Positions 52,905 through 63,653 of a stretch of 64,000 nucleotides of DNA are shown piece after piece. Both the position numbers and the translations under genes were made by a program. Source of the stretch: Rachicladosporium sp. CCFEE 5018 (Eukaryota; Ascomycota; Dothideomycetes; Cladosporiales; Cladosporiaceae); assembly GCA_002077045.2 (NCBI GenBank), contig KZ111164.1, forward strand, positions 416,563 to 480,562, read 5' to 3'. The number at the start of each line of letters is the position of its first letter. Within the stretch, counting starts at the first letter, position 1. Under the pieces are notes generated by a model. The model saw only the letters and a program-made list of their open reading frames with translations. It had not been told where the DNA came from and searched no databases.

Positions 52905-54761
52905 TCAACCCCACGGCGATTGCCCTTGCGACTGCGCCTGTCCCGGTCGCGGAAACACACGCACGGTCTCCATCTGCTCCAGGCCTCCCATCGTAGCCTG
53001 CCCAGGCTGACTCTGCCATCCCTGACCTGTACCTTGATTCACGAATGCGCTTTGCCGGAACGGGTTCGTACCTGTGGGTTGTGCTGAGAGAGGACTGACT
53101 ACGCCCTGCTGCTGTTGTGGAGGCTGGGGGCGAGCGAAGGGATTCGTGCCAGTTTGTTGTGGAGCTATGGGTTGAGGAGAGAAGGACTGCAGGGCAGAGG
53201 CTTCGGGTATAGACTGCTGAGCTGGTAATGGTGGAGTGTAAGCCTGAGGTTGGCGGGCGAAGGGATTTGTGTTTTGTCGCTGCAATGCGCTCGGTACCGG
53301 CTCAGATTGACCGAAGTTGGCTGTTGCAGCGCCAATGGGCATCGAGCTTTGACGGAAGGGGTTGGTGGACTGAGGCTGTACAGGTTGCGCGGCTATAGGT
53401 GAAACAGGACTACCGAACGACTGGCTCGGCTCTTGGACGAAGGCACCGCCTGTCACGAATGACTGCTGCGTTTGTGGGCCGTAGCCTCCAAAGCCTGCTC
53501 CTGTAGCCTGAGGTTGCATAGGCTGATACTGTTGCTGAGGCTGGGGCTGCTGCTGCTGTTGGATCTGTGGCTGCGCGAATGGGTTCGCACCGGGAGGACT
53601 ACTTGCGAAGCCATTCATGGACATGTTTTGGGGCTGACCGAACGGCTGCTGCTGCTGCTGCTGTGGTATGAAGCCAGTCTGCTGAGGTGCCGCGAAATCA
53701 GTCTGCTGCGGCGGCACCTGCTGCACGCTCTGCGCCATGGGCTGCTGATGCTGCTCAATGCTGTCGAAGAAGTCGATGAGATCTGGCGCTGGACCTTTTG
53801 CTTGCTTGACGGGCGCTGCACTCGATGCTGTCGGTGCAGCGCTTGCCGAAAGTGCAGCAGAGCGCTCAACTGTCGGCTGACTCTTAGGCTGTGCCGCTGG
53901 CTTCGAGAAAGGCTTCCCTGACTGCTTGGCCTGCTGCTCAGCAACATACTGCCGCCTGTGCATGTCAAAGTCTTTGTCGTCCAGATACTCCTGCAAGCTC
54001 TTGGCCAGACTGGTAGGCGCGTGCTTGATCTTGGGGATTTCCAGCCTAGTCAGCTGCTCGAACTGCCTCGCCACACTCAAGAATTGCACGACTTGGTCCG
54101 TCTGCTTGCAGAAGGTCTTGTAGATTCGTATCGACCGCTCCGCATCAGTCTTGGACATCTCGAAGTAGTGGCTGAGTACATTCATCATGCCCTCGTTCTC
54201 AGCATTGTACAAGTCCAGCAGATCGCGAGTAACCAGGCGGAAAGCGGTGAGTGAGATCTCGTTCTCGTCCTCATTCAGGAGATCGCACTTCACGAGGTGT
54301 CTGACCTGGTCTTGCACGATCTCCGTCTCTCGTAGAAGTCCCTTATCCACGGCCAGCATCTTCATGTGCGACTGCCCCCGTGCCACGTAATCTGTCTTCG
54401 ACGCCGCAAATGCCTTCGCTCTCGACAGCAGGTACTCCGAGTAACATCTTATGTTATGCCCTTGTGTCTGCACATCCGTGAAGCTATTGATGGCCAGTCT
54501 GTGTGTTGGTGCCGCACTGAGGTATGCCAGTGTAACATCCGGGGCTCCTTCCTTGATCATAAGATGGACTATGATCAGCGACTTGAACGCCACCGTCCAT
54601 GTTGCATCCCGCAGGCGGTGTGTCAGGGTTCGGAACACCTCTGCGACCGCCGCCTCGCCCGACTGCGTCGCGATGAGGATGTGCTCGACATACTTCGACT
54701 TTGGCGGCGCAAGCTTCACTTTCGTTCCACCCTTTACTGATTTCTCGAATTTGCTCGACAT
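52905..54761 (-). CDS. AP180/CALM clathrin assembly protein (ANTH domain)
   Basis: 618 aa, one exon. It binds PIP2 at the plasma membrane and recruits clathrin and EH-domain proteins during endocytosis (YAP1801/1802 group). The ANTH domain opens MSSKFEKSVKGGTKVKLAPP with the lipid-binding Lys/His patch continuing KSKYVEHILIATQ. Helices follow (VFRTLTHRLRDATWTVAFKS, NIRCYSEYLLSRAKAFA, VQFLSVARQFEQLTRLEIPK). The second half is Gln/Pro-rich. It contains DLIDFFDS, a clathrin-box-like motif, and five NPF motifs (GANPFAQ, STNPFRQ, NTNPFARQ, GTNPFARP, GTNPFRQSA) that bind EH domains. CAG-rich tracts around 53530-53660 encode poly-Gln. The start and length are typical of the family. Confidence 0.95.
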   Translation of the reverse strand: MSSKFEKSVKGGTKVKLAPPKSKYVEHILIATQSGEAAVAEVFRTLTHRLRDATWTVAFKSLIIVHLMIKEGAPDVTLAYLSAAPTHRLAINSFTDVQTQGHNIRCYSEYLLSRAKAFAASKTDYVARGQSHMKMLAVDKGLLRETEIVQDQVRHLVKCDLLNEDENEISLTAFRLVTRDLLDLYNAENEGMMNVLSHYFEMSKTDAERSIRIYKTFCKQTDQVVQFLSVARQFEQLTRLEIPKIKHAPTSLAKSLQEYLDDKDFDMHRRQYVAEQQAKQSGKPFSKPAAQPKSQPTVERSAALSASAAPTASSAAPVKQAKGPAPDLIDFFDSIEQHQQPMAQSVQQVPPQQTDFAAPQQTGFIPQQQQQQPFGQPQNMSMNGFASSPPGANPFAQPQIQQQQQPQPQQQYQPMQPQATGAGFGGYGPQTQQSFVTGGAFVQEPSQSFGSPVSPIAAQPVQPQSTNPFRQSSMPIGAATANFGQSEPVPSALQRQNTNPFARQPQAYTPPLPAQQSIPEASALQSFSPQPIAPQQTGTNPFARPQPPQQQQGVVSPLSAQPTGTNPFRQSAFVNQGTGQGWQSQPGQATMGGLEQMETVRVFPRPGQAQSQGQSPWG

Positions 54762-55764
54762 CTGTGGCCGATCCCGCGGCGAGAAGTGGGTGGGAACGTC
54801 GACCTACTGCACTTTAGCTGGCGATGTTCGTCACCGAATGGGCACCGCAGCGAAGACCATGGCAGTGTATATGAATAGTGCACAGTTCTCCCAGGTCGCA
54901 GCTTCACAAGGTCAATATCTGTCAATATAGAATATGTAGCAGCCGGAGAACAGAAGGACGAATAGCCGGCGTGGGCGGGTGTGGCATGCGTAGCCCATGT
55001 GCTACATGCACCATGAAGTTGGAAGCTCGATGCACAGACCTGCATAAAACTGCCGAGTGAAGTGCATAGATCGTATAGCCATGCATGAACGGAAAGGGCA
55101 GCGACGAAGAAGATCCTTGACGCATATATTAGACGACATCACGGTGATCACGTATTGAGCAGCACTGATAACCCTGGAGGTGAGGAATATTGTGTTGAGA
55201 TATGAGATGCTTGCATTTCGAGGTTACAGCAGTATATACACTGCCATGCAAGCCTCTCAACCCATGCCGATGCCCTCCACATTCAAGTGACAAGTTCAGA
55301 GATGCCGTCTTCGCGTCCGTTGTAGTAACAAGAAGGGTGTGCCGAACGCAGATTTCACGCTGTCGTCGCAGCCGGGTGCTCGAGCCCTTGAGCCCAATGA
55401 AGGGAGTGCGTCGAACACCCGATACTGGAGAGCAGTCTCATCTGGTACACGCTAGGCTTTAATCATCTGGGAGAAGTCAGTGGCTGTGGAAATCGGATAG
55501 TGGAAATGGTACGTACTTTGTATTGAATTGGAGGGTCATAGAGAGGAAAAGGAATTGATGTTGCTGGCGAGTTTGATACGAGTGTTCATGCGGGATAGCG
55601 GGAGGGAGAGCGGTCAAACTAGACTGCTTTAGTACGAGTCCGACTCCAGATCTCCCTGTTGTGGTGGAACGACGATGGATGACACTTGGTGCCGCAGATG
55701 TGAACGCTTCATATGAACTGACTTCCGGTTTTCGACGCACTCGGTTCAAATTTGGCTCCGCTTG
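54762..55764. other. Divergent intergenic region
   Basis: About 1 kb separating the divergent clathrin-adaptor and Asp-tRNA synthetase genes; the minus-strand frame at 55477-55857 is antisense to the synthetase presequence exon. No separate gene supported. Confidence 0.45.
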
Positions 55765-57887
55765 ATGCGCGTTACGGCGACTCGACTGAGCGCCAATCTC
55801 GCAGGATGCACATCTGGACGCGGCGTTCGAATCGCGTCGAGATGTCGGACGCCTCACTGGCGAAGTAGTGCGACACAGCCTGATGAGAGAGCGATTACGG
55901 CACTGCCAGCTCCACGCCGATGTTACAGCCAGACTTTGCGCAGGGCGTCTGACGATGTCAAAACTTCAGTCCTCGACGGCTTCAAGCAGACTCGTGAGTA
56001 ACGCGCTCATAAGTATCAAAGGACAGGATCTGACTGAGTGCAGTCCACTTCCCGCCTGCCACATGCACGTTCGAGGAACTACGCGATGGCAATCGTACCG
56101 GCGAACAGATCACATTGCACGGCTATCTCGGTACACGTCGGGATGCATCGAAGACTCTCACATTTGCCGAGCTCCACGATATCAAGCTCGGATCGACGAT
56201 ACAACTCGTGTCATCCACCTCGACTCCCGATGCTAGCATTACATCGCACGGGGCTCTCCGCAGGCTGACCACGCACTCGCCTGTTGCAGTCCTTGGTACA
56301 CTGCAGCCACGCAAGGCTCCGCAGAAAACCTCAGAACTTGCCTCTGGACTGATCACATCCGCCGAAATACGCATAGAAGCTGTTGTGCCTCTCAATGCGT
56401 TTCCAGAAGACATCATCATGGCGCCAGACACAGTATTTCAAGCCAATCAGCGACATCTGCAGATACGCAATGAGCCTTCTCTGCGTGAAGCATTAAGGTT
56501 CAGAAGCAAGGCAGCTTACATTATTCGAGATGAGCTATGTGAAAAACATGACTTCGTCGAGATTGAGACGCCCCTTCTCTTCAAATCTACTCCCGAAGGT
56601 GCGCGAGAGTTCCTGGTGCCCACTCGTGTGCCAGGCATGGCATACGCACTTCCGCAGAGCCCACAGCAGTACAAGCAGATCCTGATGGCGAGTGGCATTC
56701 CGAGATATATGCAAATCGCGAAGTGCTTTCGCGATGAAGATCTGCGAGCAGATAGACAGCCGGAGTTTACTCAGGTAGATCTCGAGATGGCGTTTGCAAG
56801 CGGCGAAGACGTCATGCGGACTGTCGAGTCTGTCGTTCGAAGACTATGGGTCGAGATGCTTGATCAGAGGGATATGCCTGAGCCGTTTCCGCGCATGTCA
56901 TACCACGAGGCGATGTCGAAATACGGCTCTGACAAGCCTGATCTTCGTCTCGGGTCAGAGATTCAAAGAGTGGAGTATATGCTGCCAGTGGATCTCATCA
57001 GCAAGATTGGTCCGCTCGCAAGTCCTGCAGTGGATGTCATGAAGATCCCCATCAGCGAAGATCCCTCAGCTACTATGGCGTTTGTCAACACTTTCATGGA
57101 CTCGCCTGAAGCTCAACCTTTCATCAACAACCCTTGCGGCCAACCCGGGATCTTCGTCATCGACTCGCGCAAGCCACTGCAAGGAATGCAAGTCTTTGGC
57201 TTCGAAGCAGCCGAACAGGTCGAAGCGCTACTCGGGCTGGAAGATGGTGATCTAGTAGTCCTGCAAGCTCGGCCCAACGCTCCCTTCGCCGGTGGGTCGA
57301 CACCGATTGGCAATCTTCGCCTCGCCCTCCACAAAGCAGCCGTAGCACACGGCCTTCTCCCAGCCCCAACAGGCTTTGCCTTCACCTGGATCACCGACTT
57401 CCCTCTCTTCTCGCCCACCACAGACTCCGAGCCCGGCCAAGGCGGTTCCGCAGGTCTAGCCTCGACGCATCACCCATTCACCTCCCCCAAGACACCCGCA
57501 GACGTCAATCTTCTTCTCATCGACCCTCTGGGCGTGGTAGCAGACCACTACGACCTCGTCGTCAACGGTGTCGAGCTCGGCGGCGGCAGTCGCCGGATCC
57601 ACAACGCGGAGATGCAGAAGTTCATCTTGCAAGAGATCCTGAAGATCAGCGATGAGAGGCTAGGAGACTTCGCGCATCTGCTCGAGGCGCTCAGGGCTGG
57701 ATGTCCACCGCACGCTGGGCTGGCGCTGGGATTTGATAGGCTGGTTGCGGTGATGTTGGGGAGGGAGAGCGTGAGGGATGTTATCGCGTTGCCGAAGACT
57801 GGGAGGGGCGAAGATGCGATGGTGAAGAGTCCGACGAGGATGACCGAGGGGCAGTTGGAGACTTATCATTTGAGGCTGAGGGAGTAA
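55765..57887 (+). CDS. MSD1: Mitochondrial aspartyl-tRNA synthetase
   Basis: Exons 55765-55993 and 56044-57887 join to 690 aa; intron 50 nt (GTGAGT, CTGAC branch, GTGCAG). It charges mitochondrial tRNA-Asp. The first exon is an Arg/Ser-rich presequence (MRVTATRLSANLAGCTSGRG, later PAPRRCYSQTLRR). The OB-fold anticodon domain bridges the intron (GEQITLHGYLGTRRDAS). Class II core: motif 1 region FVEIETPLLFKSTPEGAREF, motif 2 CFRDEDLRADRQPEFTQVD, and motif 3 HAGLALGFDRLVAVML. The bacterial-type insertion (GAD) domain lies between (FGFEAAEQVEALLGLEDGDL), and VVNGVELGGGSRRIHNAEMQ precedes motif 3. This bacterial-like form is the mitochondrial one (DARS2/MSD1), not the cytosolic enzyme. Confidence 0.95.
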
Positions 57888-58300
57888 AGGTAAAGCACAG
57901 GTGTGCTTACAGAACTGGGAGGATTGCCCTCTGACCAGACCAACGGCATCAATCTAATCCAGCTTCTCCGATACATTGTAGTGCTTCTATCTTTCCATCA
58001 GCTTGCCCACAACGGCGAGTTATTACGTCGCCATGTCTGTGAGTGCTCCGCGTCCGGAGAAAAAGACATCGAGTAGCACACTCTCAGTGATGGTTAGTGG
58101 CAAACTCACTGCTACAGATAGCTTTGTTGTAGCACAGGAATGTTGGGACATGTAGAGAGGCGGATGTGGCACTAAGCTCCAGCTGCTGACTGATAGGCAA
58201 TCACATTGAAGATCGACTTTGGGCTTTGGTGACCGGCTGCGCACCTGGCCGACTACCTGGATGGGTTCTATATGGACTAAGCTTCCGGCCAATAAGTCCC
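57888..58300. other. Intergenic region (convergent ends)
   Basis: About 410 bp between the convergent 3' ends of the synthetase and the Clr5-domain gene. No supported feature. Confidence 0.5.
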
Positions 58301-59994
58301 CTAAAGGACATTTGGCGTGCGATACGCGCACCGGCACAACACATGATGGCATTTCCACTTATCTTGACAACAGATCTTGCCGTTGGCGCTGCCCAGTATA
58401 CATTCCCAGCTGTGAGGGACCTCGCAACTCTCCCGAGCGGAGTACACATCATCTTCGACGTCGAATATGTCGGGAAGAGCCGATAGGAAGAAAATTGCAT
58501 TTTCTTTCGAGATTGCCAATTTCTCCCCTCTAGCTAGCACGTTGCTCAAGAGTAAACATACTTGCTTCGCACGATAGCCCGCATTATCATCGTACCAGTA
58601 CAATGCAGTGACTTCCAGGAGGACGAACTTGCTGAGTCTCGATTTGAAGCGATCTAGTCGGTCAAGCTGCTCACCGAACACCTCAGCAAATTGTTGAAGC
58701 ATTCGCTGCACGGTGGCGCATTGACGGGAGTTATTGTATCTGCAATAATCGCAGTCTGTTATGTGACGAAGTGCGGACGCGAATGCCTGGGACAGCGTTT
58801 CCACCAGGGGTCGCAACATCCGAACAGGACTCGCTGAACCATTTGGCATGATTGATAGAATCCGAGCAACAGTTGAGGCAGCTTTTAGGTCCACGCTCGT
58901 GTGCTCTAACGCGCTCGGAGCCAAGCTATTCGCAGGGAACATCGCGAGGGTTTCAGCACATTTATCGTCGTGTTCGTCGTTATCGTCGTTGCCGTCGTCT
59001 TCTAGAGCCGGTGATGTCGGTTGTGCGATGTTGAACGAGTGGCCAATTGACGTGGCGACTCGAGGAGAGTGAAATTCATCTGGAGCCGGAGCCGGAGTTG
59101 GAGCCGGATGGTCCATCGTGTTGGAAACCGCGGTTTCGTCGTCAAGAGTCTCGCGGTAGCTCATTGAGCTGACCGCTGCGTCCGGTGTCGTAAGTCTGTT
59201 GTCTACATCTTCATCTGCTAGCATGATCGGTCGTGCCAACGAGGAACCCACTTCTGTCAGAACAGCCTCGCCAGCCGTGCTGGCTTTCCGAAATTTGCGG
59301 CTGTTTTTGTTGTTGATTCCCCACTTCCTTTTCCGATCGGCAATCATCTTGACCCTGGACAGAGGTCAGTCACGGTATGGTGTCTAACATGTCCTCCTCT
59401 CTCGTGGCATGGCAGCTGGGTGACGGTCGGATCAGCCCACCCCAAGCAATGAGTTGCTGAGTTGAAATGTCCGTGAGAGTCGATATTACTTTGCCCCCGA
59501 ATGTTCGAACCAGGAGATGCGGAGCAAGATTACGCACAGAATTCCGTTTTCTTTCGGATATTGAAGAGCAGATCCAACTTTCCAGGTATCACATGGTAGC
59601 ACAGGTAGCCACAGAATTTGAAGGAGCAGAAGTACTTCAAGCAAGATATGGGAGTAGGAGATCAGTACACTTACGTCACGTGTAGCCCCTGCTGTAACAT
59701 TTCCTCCACGAGCTTCCTGTTGGTGACAGTCTTGTATCGTGATCTTATGACCGGCTCCCATGTTGTCCAGTCTAGAGTCGTCGGGGCTCGCAAGGTATGC
59801 GGCTTTCTGGCCCTCGAAGTACCTTGTTCGGAGAGCGTGTGCACTGCTGTCGGTGTCCAGCCTATGCGCGCGTTATTCGGAGGCACAGAAGGTAGTTCGT
59901 GGTGCTGGGCCGTTGGTAGCAAAGACGTTCCATGGGCATTAGAAGGCAGCGCAGCGCTATAGTACGAACCCTTTCTAGATACCGATCCGTCCAT
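58301..59994 (-). CDS. Clr5-domain transcription regulator
   Basis: Exons 59675-59994 and 58301-59354 join to 457 aa. Splicing rebuilds a complete Clr5 domain: LDWTTWEPVIRSRYKTVTN, RKLVEEMLQQGLHVTVKM, IADRKRKWGINNKNSRKF. Clr5 is a fungal DNA-binding-like domain named after a fission yeast silencing factor. A disordered Pro/Asp-rich linker follows (DHPAPTPAPAPDEF, DDGNDDNDEHDD). The C-terminal helical region reads LSQAFASALRHITDCDYCRY, QQFAEVFGEQLDRLDRFKSR and LSKFVLLEVTALYWYDDNAG, like the regulatory part of fungal transcription factors. The intron is 320 nt, about six times the local norm; a further small intron near 58500-58560 cannot be excluded. The target genes are unknown. Confidence 0.82.
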
Positions 59995-61052
59995 GACTTC
60001 AACAAGGCCTCGAAGTGATTATAGTTCGGATTTGAGTCCCTTTACTGTCGGTCCAGATTTGCTAGTGCACTTGTGCATGCATTTGCGTAGACGATTACAC
60101 CTAGAAGATGGCGACAGTACAGCGCGCAGTGCGCTGATACCCTGAGGCCGAGCAATAGCAGCCGGACGGTCTGTCAGCGCGGAGACAATCAGTGTTCGAG
60201 CAGTGTTAAAGGCAGATGGGTAGGAACGGTGGAAGGTGCAGTGTGAGGAGAAAGCGAAAGACGAAAGAATAGTATTAGCCCAAAAGCCAAAGCAGCTCTC
60301 TATGGAAGTATGAGAAACACGCCGGGTTGTGGCGGGTGCTCGCGTTGCCGCAGCAGTCCCCAGCTGGCTCACAACAACCCCGTGGTCTTTCGCACAAGCC
60401 GCCGACGTCATGGAAAATGGGCGCGTAGCTTCTTCAGCTCGGCTGCGAAAGAAGGATTTGGCACGGTTCTGAGCGTAGCAGATGACTGGCACTGCCGCTG
60501 TGGTCTGGAGTCCGCGATGGGTGTTGTATTCGGATTGCGCTAAATGATACACTGCAGCACACTAAAAGATCCACGTATTTTTTAGCGTCATGCACAGTAT
60601 TACTTCCCGTGAGACCGGGTCCCGCGGTCACTGAACTCGAATGTAAGTGGACTATCATGCGACGAAATGCCTCGTGGCGGAACGCAGCCGGTGATTTCGC
60701 CGTGCCAGAGCACTCTGCCTACCAGGCAGACCGCGTTGCGGCTCTGTCCTTGTTCTTTTTAGCGGCATGCAGTCTGCAAATTGATACCCTCCTCTGCAAC
60801 AATGACCTGTACAACGCCAATCGGATCAACATACGCAGTGCTATTCCCCGAAAGCGGGCCAGATCTTTTATATACGCTATTTCGTACTTCCTCGTCCATG
60901 CCGGCTTGCTGGCACGCCCTTCTGGTCGCTTGGCCGTACTTTCAGCACATAAGTAGGGTCCAGGGTGCAAGTTATCTCTCACTCTCTCCTCTCCAGTCCC
61001 TACTCACGCTATTCTCCTCACTTCCTCGCCCAGCATCCAGCTTACCGTCACC
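59995..61052. other. Intergenic region with weak minus-strand frame
   Basis: About 1.06 kb. A minus frame at 60019-60552 (177 codons, no true ATG at its 5' end, no domain) is unsupported. A CT-rich tract (about 60980-61020) likely belongs to the promoter of the small gene at 61053. Confidence 0.4.
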
Positions 61053-61316
61053 ATGTCGAGTCAACAAAGCTCTAACGCACCCACGCGCAAGTCCACCACG
61101 GACACCGTACCTGACGACGCTCGTACCGACGCCGCATGGTCGACAACTGCCACCTGCAATTCGAACCACACTCGGTCTGTCCAGGCCCAGGTGACCAACA
61201 ACACTCAGTCGACATCGTCGTCTGTCACGCAGATTTCCTACGCACTCCAACGCTGGCTCGACCAGAAGCCTGAGGAAGAACACTGGGTCATGATGAGAGG
61301 TGCTCGTGGCCAGTAG
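61053..61316 (+). CDS. Small 87-aa Ser/Thr-rich protein
   Basis: A single short frame in good context: ACC before the ATG (Kozak-like) and a CT-rich upstream tract typical of fungal promoters. Product MSSQQSSNAPTRKSTTDTVP, a Thr/Ser/Asn-rich middle, then ISYALQRWLDQKPEEEHWVM and a basic end (RGARGQ). No domain, signal peptide or TM. It could be a genuine small gene or chance; no homolog recognised. Confidence 0.4.
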   Translation: MSSQQSSNAPTRKSTTDTVPDDARTDAAWSTTATCNSNHTRSVQAQVTNNTQSTSSSVTQISYALQRWLDQKPEEEHWVMMRGARGQ

Positions 61317-61905
61317 AGAGACGTTAAACATCCGAGTGCGGAAGTGGTTGATCAATATATCTTGGTAAGTCGATCCGGCGTATTTTTCTCGCATAGAGTC
61401 GTCCGAGATACTGACGTTGATCCGACAGGGTGTACCCGGAGACACTAATCATCGGAAGTTCGGGGTGGAGATAAGTCGAGCCGGCTTGTCAAGGCTCGAA
61501 GGGTGGATGAACATGCAGCAAAGGGTCGATGACGGCCATGGTGCTGGGGGAGTTCAGCTCAGCGGGAGTGAGTTTGACGGAGGTCGGTTGAGAGGGACGC
61601 GAAGGACGCTGCTGGAATGAGTGTCTGGTTGAGGGGGGCTGATACAGATGACGTTAACTTGACAGAGCTTGAGATCAATGGAATTGTTGTGAGAAAGACT
61701 GTAGTGAAGAAGACTTACCTCCGCTTGCATCCAAGGCGCAAAGTCTCAACCTCAGTATCATCTTAGCCACAGCTTCGCGCTTGTCAATCGGTCTACATGA
61801 GCGATGATCAGGGTGTGCCGTCAAAAGGCGCACGCCTCATCAGCACCCAAATAGAGATACAACGACCTCAGTACCATCCTACTACCCTGCCACCAGCTGC
61901 ATGTT
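61317..61905. other. Intergenic region (convergent ends)
   Basis: About 590 bp. One 67-codon plus frame (61417-61620) has no support. Nothing else seen. Confidence 0.45.
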
Positions 61906-62601
61906 TCACCATACTTCCGATGGTTGCACACGAACGGTTTCGCCATTAGCTCGAATCGTCTTGCGCTGCTTGTCGCGCTTCAACGGCTTCCGCATGTCGA
62001 ACGCATCGCTGCCATCACTGTAGTAGTCCACAATGCGTCGATATATCGAGTACCTGCCACTAGTCAGTCAGTAGTCCCCTCTCCTAGAGCTCGCACAAAG
62101 AGTTTACCCCATCTTGCGATACAGCCCAATGGCTGCCTCGTTCTCCACCCTCACGAACAAATCGACAAACCACGCCTCAGCCTCATCGCCAGCGATTTCG
62201 ATGGCTTCGGATAGCTTCGTCGCCAGACCCTTCCGCCTTGCAGCCGGCGACACAGTCAGGCAGGTGATATGAGCGTGCCAGCCGAGATAGTTGGGGAATT
62301 TCTTGCGGTAGAGATTGAGTGCTGGGTCGTACGGGATCGACGAGATCTGGTGGGGTGACGACTCGAGTTTACCCAGTACTGATCGGCGTCAGTAGACCGC
62401 TTTGCGCAGAGATTTGGGCTCATCCTACGTACTGTATGCTTCGATTTCGCCTGTTGGGGACTCAATGACTTTACACAATGATGGCCATCTGGTGAAGTAT
62501 TCGAGGTAGAAGCTGATATTGTACGTCTCGGTCAGGTGATCGAGATTGCACGGGTTAAATCGCAGAAGGTCCATCGGGGTCATGGGCCGGATGGCAGACA
62601 T
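61906..62601 (-). CDS. NAA20: NatB N-terminal acetyltransferase catalytic subunit
   Basis: Exons 62433-62601, 62108-62378 and 61906-62053 join to 195 aa; both introns are 54 nt. NatB acetylates protein N-termini beginning Met-Asp/Glu/Asn co-translationally at the ribosome. The N-terminus MSAIRPMTPMDLLRFNPCNL with LTETYNISFYLEYFTRWPSL is the Naa20 signature. The GNAT core follows: HITCLTVSPAARRKGLATKL, with the acetyl-CoA loop RRKGLA, then WFVDLFVRVENEAAIGLYRK and, after intron 2, MGYSIYRRIVDYYSDG. The end (DAFDMRKPLKRDK) matches fungal Naa20. It is the last ordinary gene before the AT-rich block and starts less than 200 bp from it. Confidence 0.95.
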
Positions 62602-62779
62602 GATGGCTGCAAGTATGGTTGCTAAGAGTGGCTATATGCAAGAAGACGAAGTTCATAGAAGACAGATAACGCGGGGCACGGGGGCGTTACAAAAACTAGG
62701 GCGTGACAAACGATCCTAAGGTGAACAACCTTTGTAAGCAGATATTTCAACAACCACTGCTTTAACCGATTTGAAGTTA

Positions 62780-63650
62780 ATATATATCATACATTGATAC
62801 CTACTCCTAACTCTTATATTGTCTCCTACTATGGCCCTATAGGTAGCATTTGCTATAGGTTAGTAATCTCCTCTTTGGCCTTAGTATCTCCCCTACTACT
62901 TTAGCTTTAACCTCCTTATAACCACCTATTACCTACACTTCACTAACTAAGAGAGCCTTCTCTAATTCTAGGAGCTTCCTAGTTCTCTTCCTATAAACAT
63001 ATATAGCCTTATTTACCTTTTTAAGTATAGCAATCTATGCCTATAGGAGAGCTATTAAAGCAGCTATAACCTAAGCACCTTTAGTAAGCTAGAATAGAGC
63101 TTTAAAGATCGGGTTAGTAAGCTACTTTAGTATCTTTTAAGCCTTTACTTAATAAGAGTAGCCTACTTATCTACTTCCTTAGTATTACTTAGTATCTTTA
63201 TATACTATAAATTTTAAGATAAGGGCCGACTTAGAGACCTAAATACTAGATCTAAGTATAATAGTACAGCCTCTAGATTAAATAGGTATAGACTAGAACC
63301 TCTAAAGCCTACTTAGACATTAGCTTAAGTAAAGGAAGTAAGGAAGGCTTATTAAAAGACTATAATAAAGTCTATCTTTATAACATAGAAGATATGATTT
63401 CTAATTAAGTCCTGATTTTGCTTTAAGAAAGCTATCTTAAGAGGACTAAAATAGCTAACATCTAGCAGCTAATAGAGGTATAAAGAATGAGGAGGTATCT
63501 AGAGAAGAATAATATTATTATCTTTATAGAATGTCCTAAACTCTAGTATTATATAGCTTCTATAGTTATTAAGAATAAGAAGCCTTTTGCTCCTAACTAT
63601 CTTCTATCTTATATGCTTATACTATTCCTATATAGTAACGATAACTATAT
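62780..63650. repeat. AT-rich, TpA-rich block consistent with a RIP-mutated repeat
   Basis: Composition changes abruptly from GC-rich genic DNA to long runs of TA, CTA, TAG and TTA with few CpG and CA/TG steps. This is the pattern left by repeat-induced point mutation (CpA to TpA) in Pezizomycotina. Frames are broken by many stops, but one stretch (about 63488-63650) still reads almost open with a coding look (RRYLEKNNIIIFIECPKL), so a decayed element is likely. It ends sharply where GC-rich sequence resumes at about 63651. The class of the element cannot be told by eye. Confidence 0.75.
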
Positions 63651-63653
63651 CAC

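Noticed and set aside
60019..60552. A 177-codon minus frame
   Set aside because: It has no ATG at its 5' end, no domain and no partner exon.
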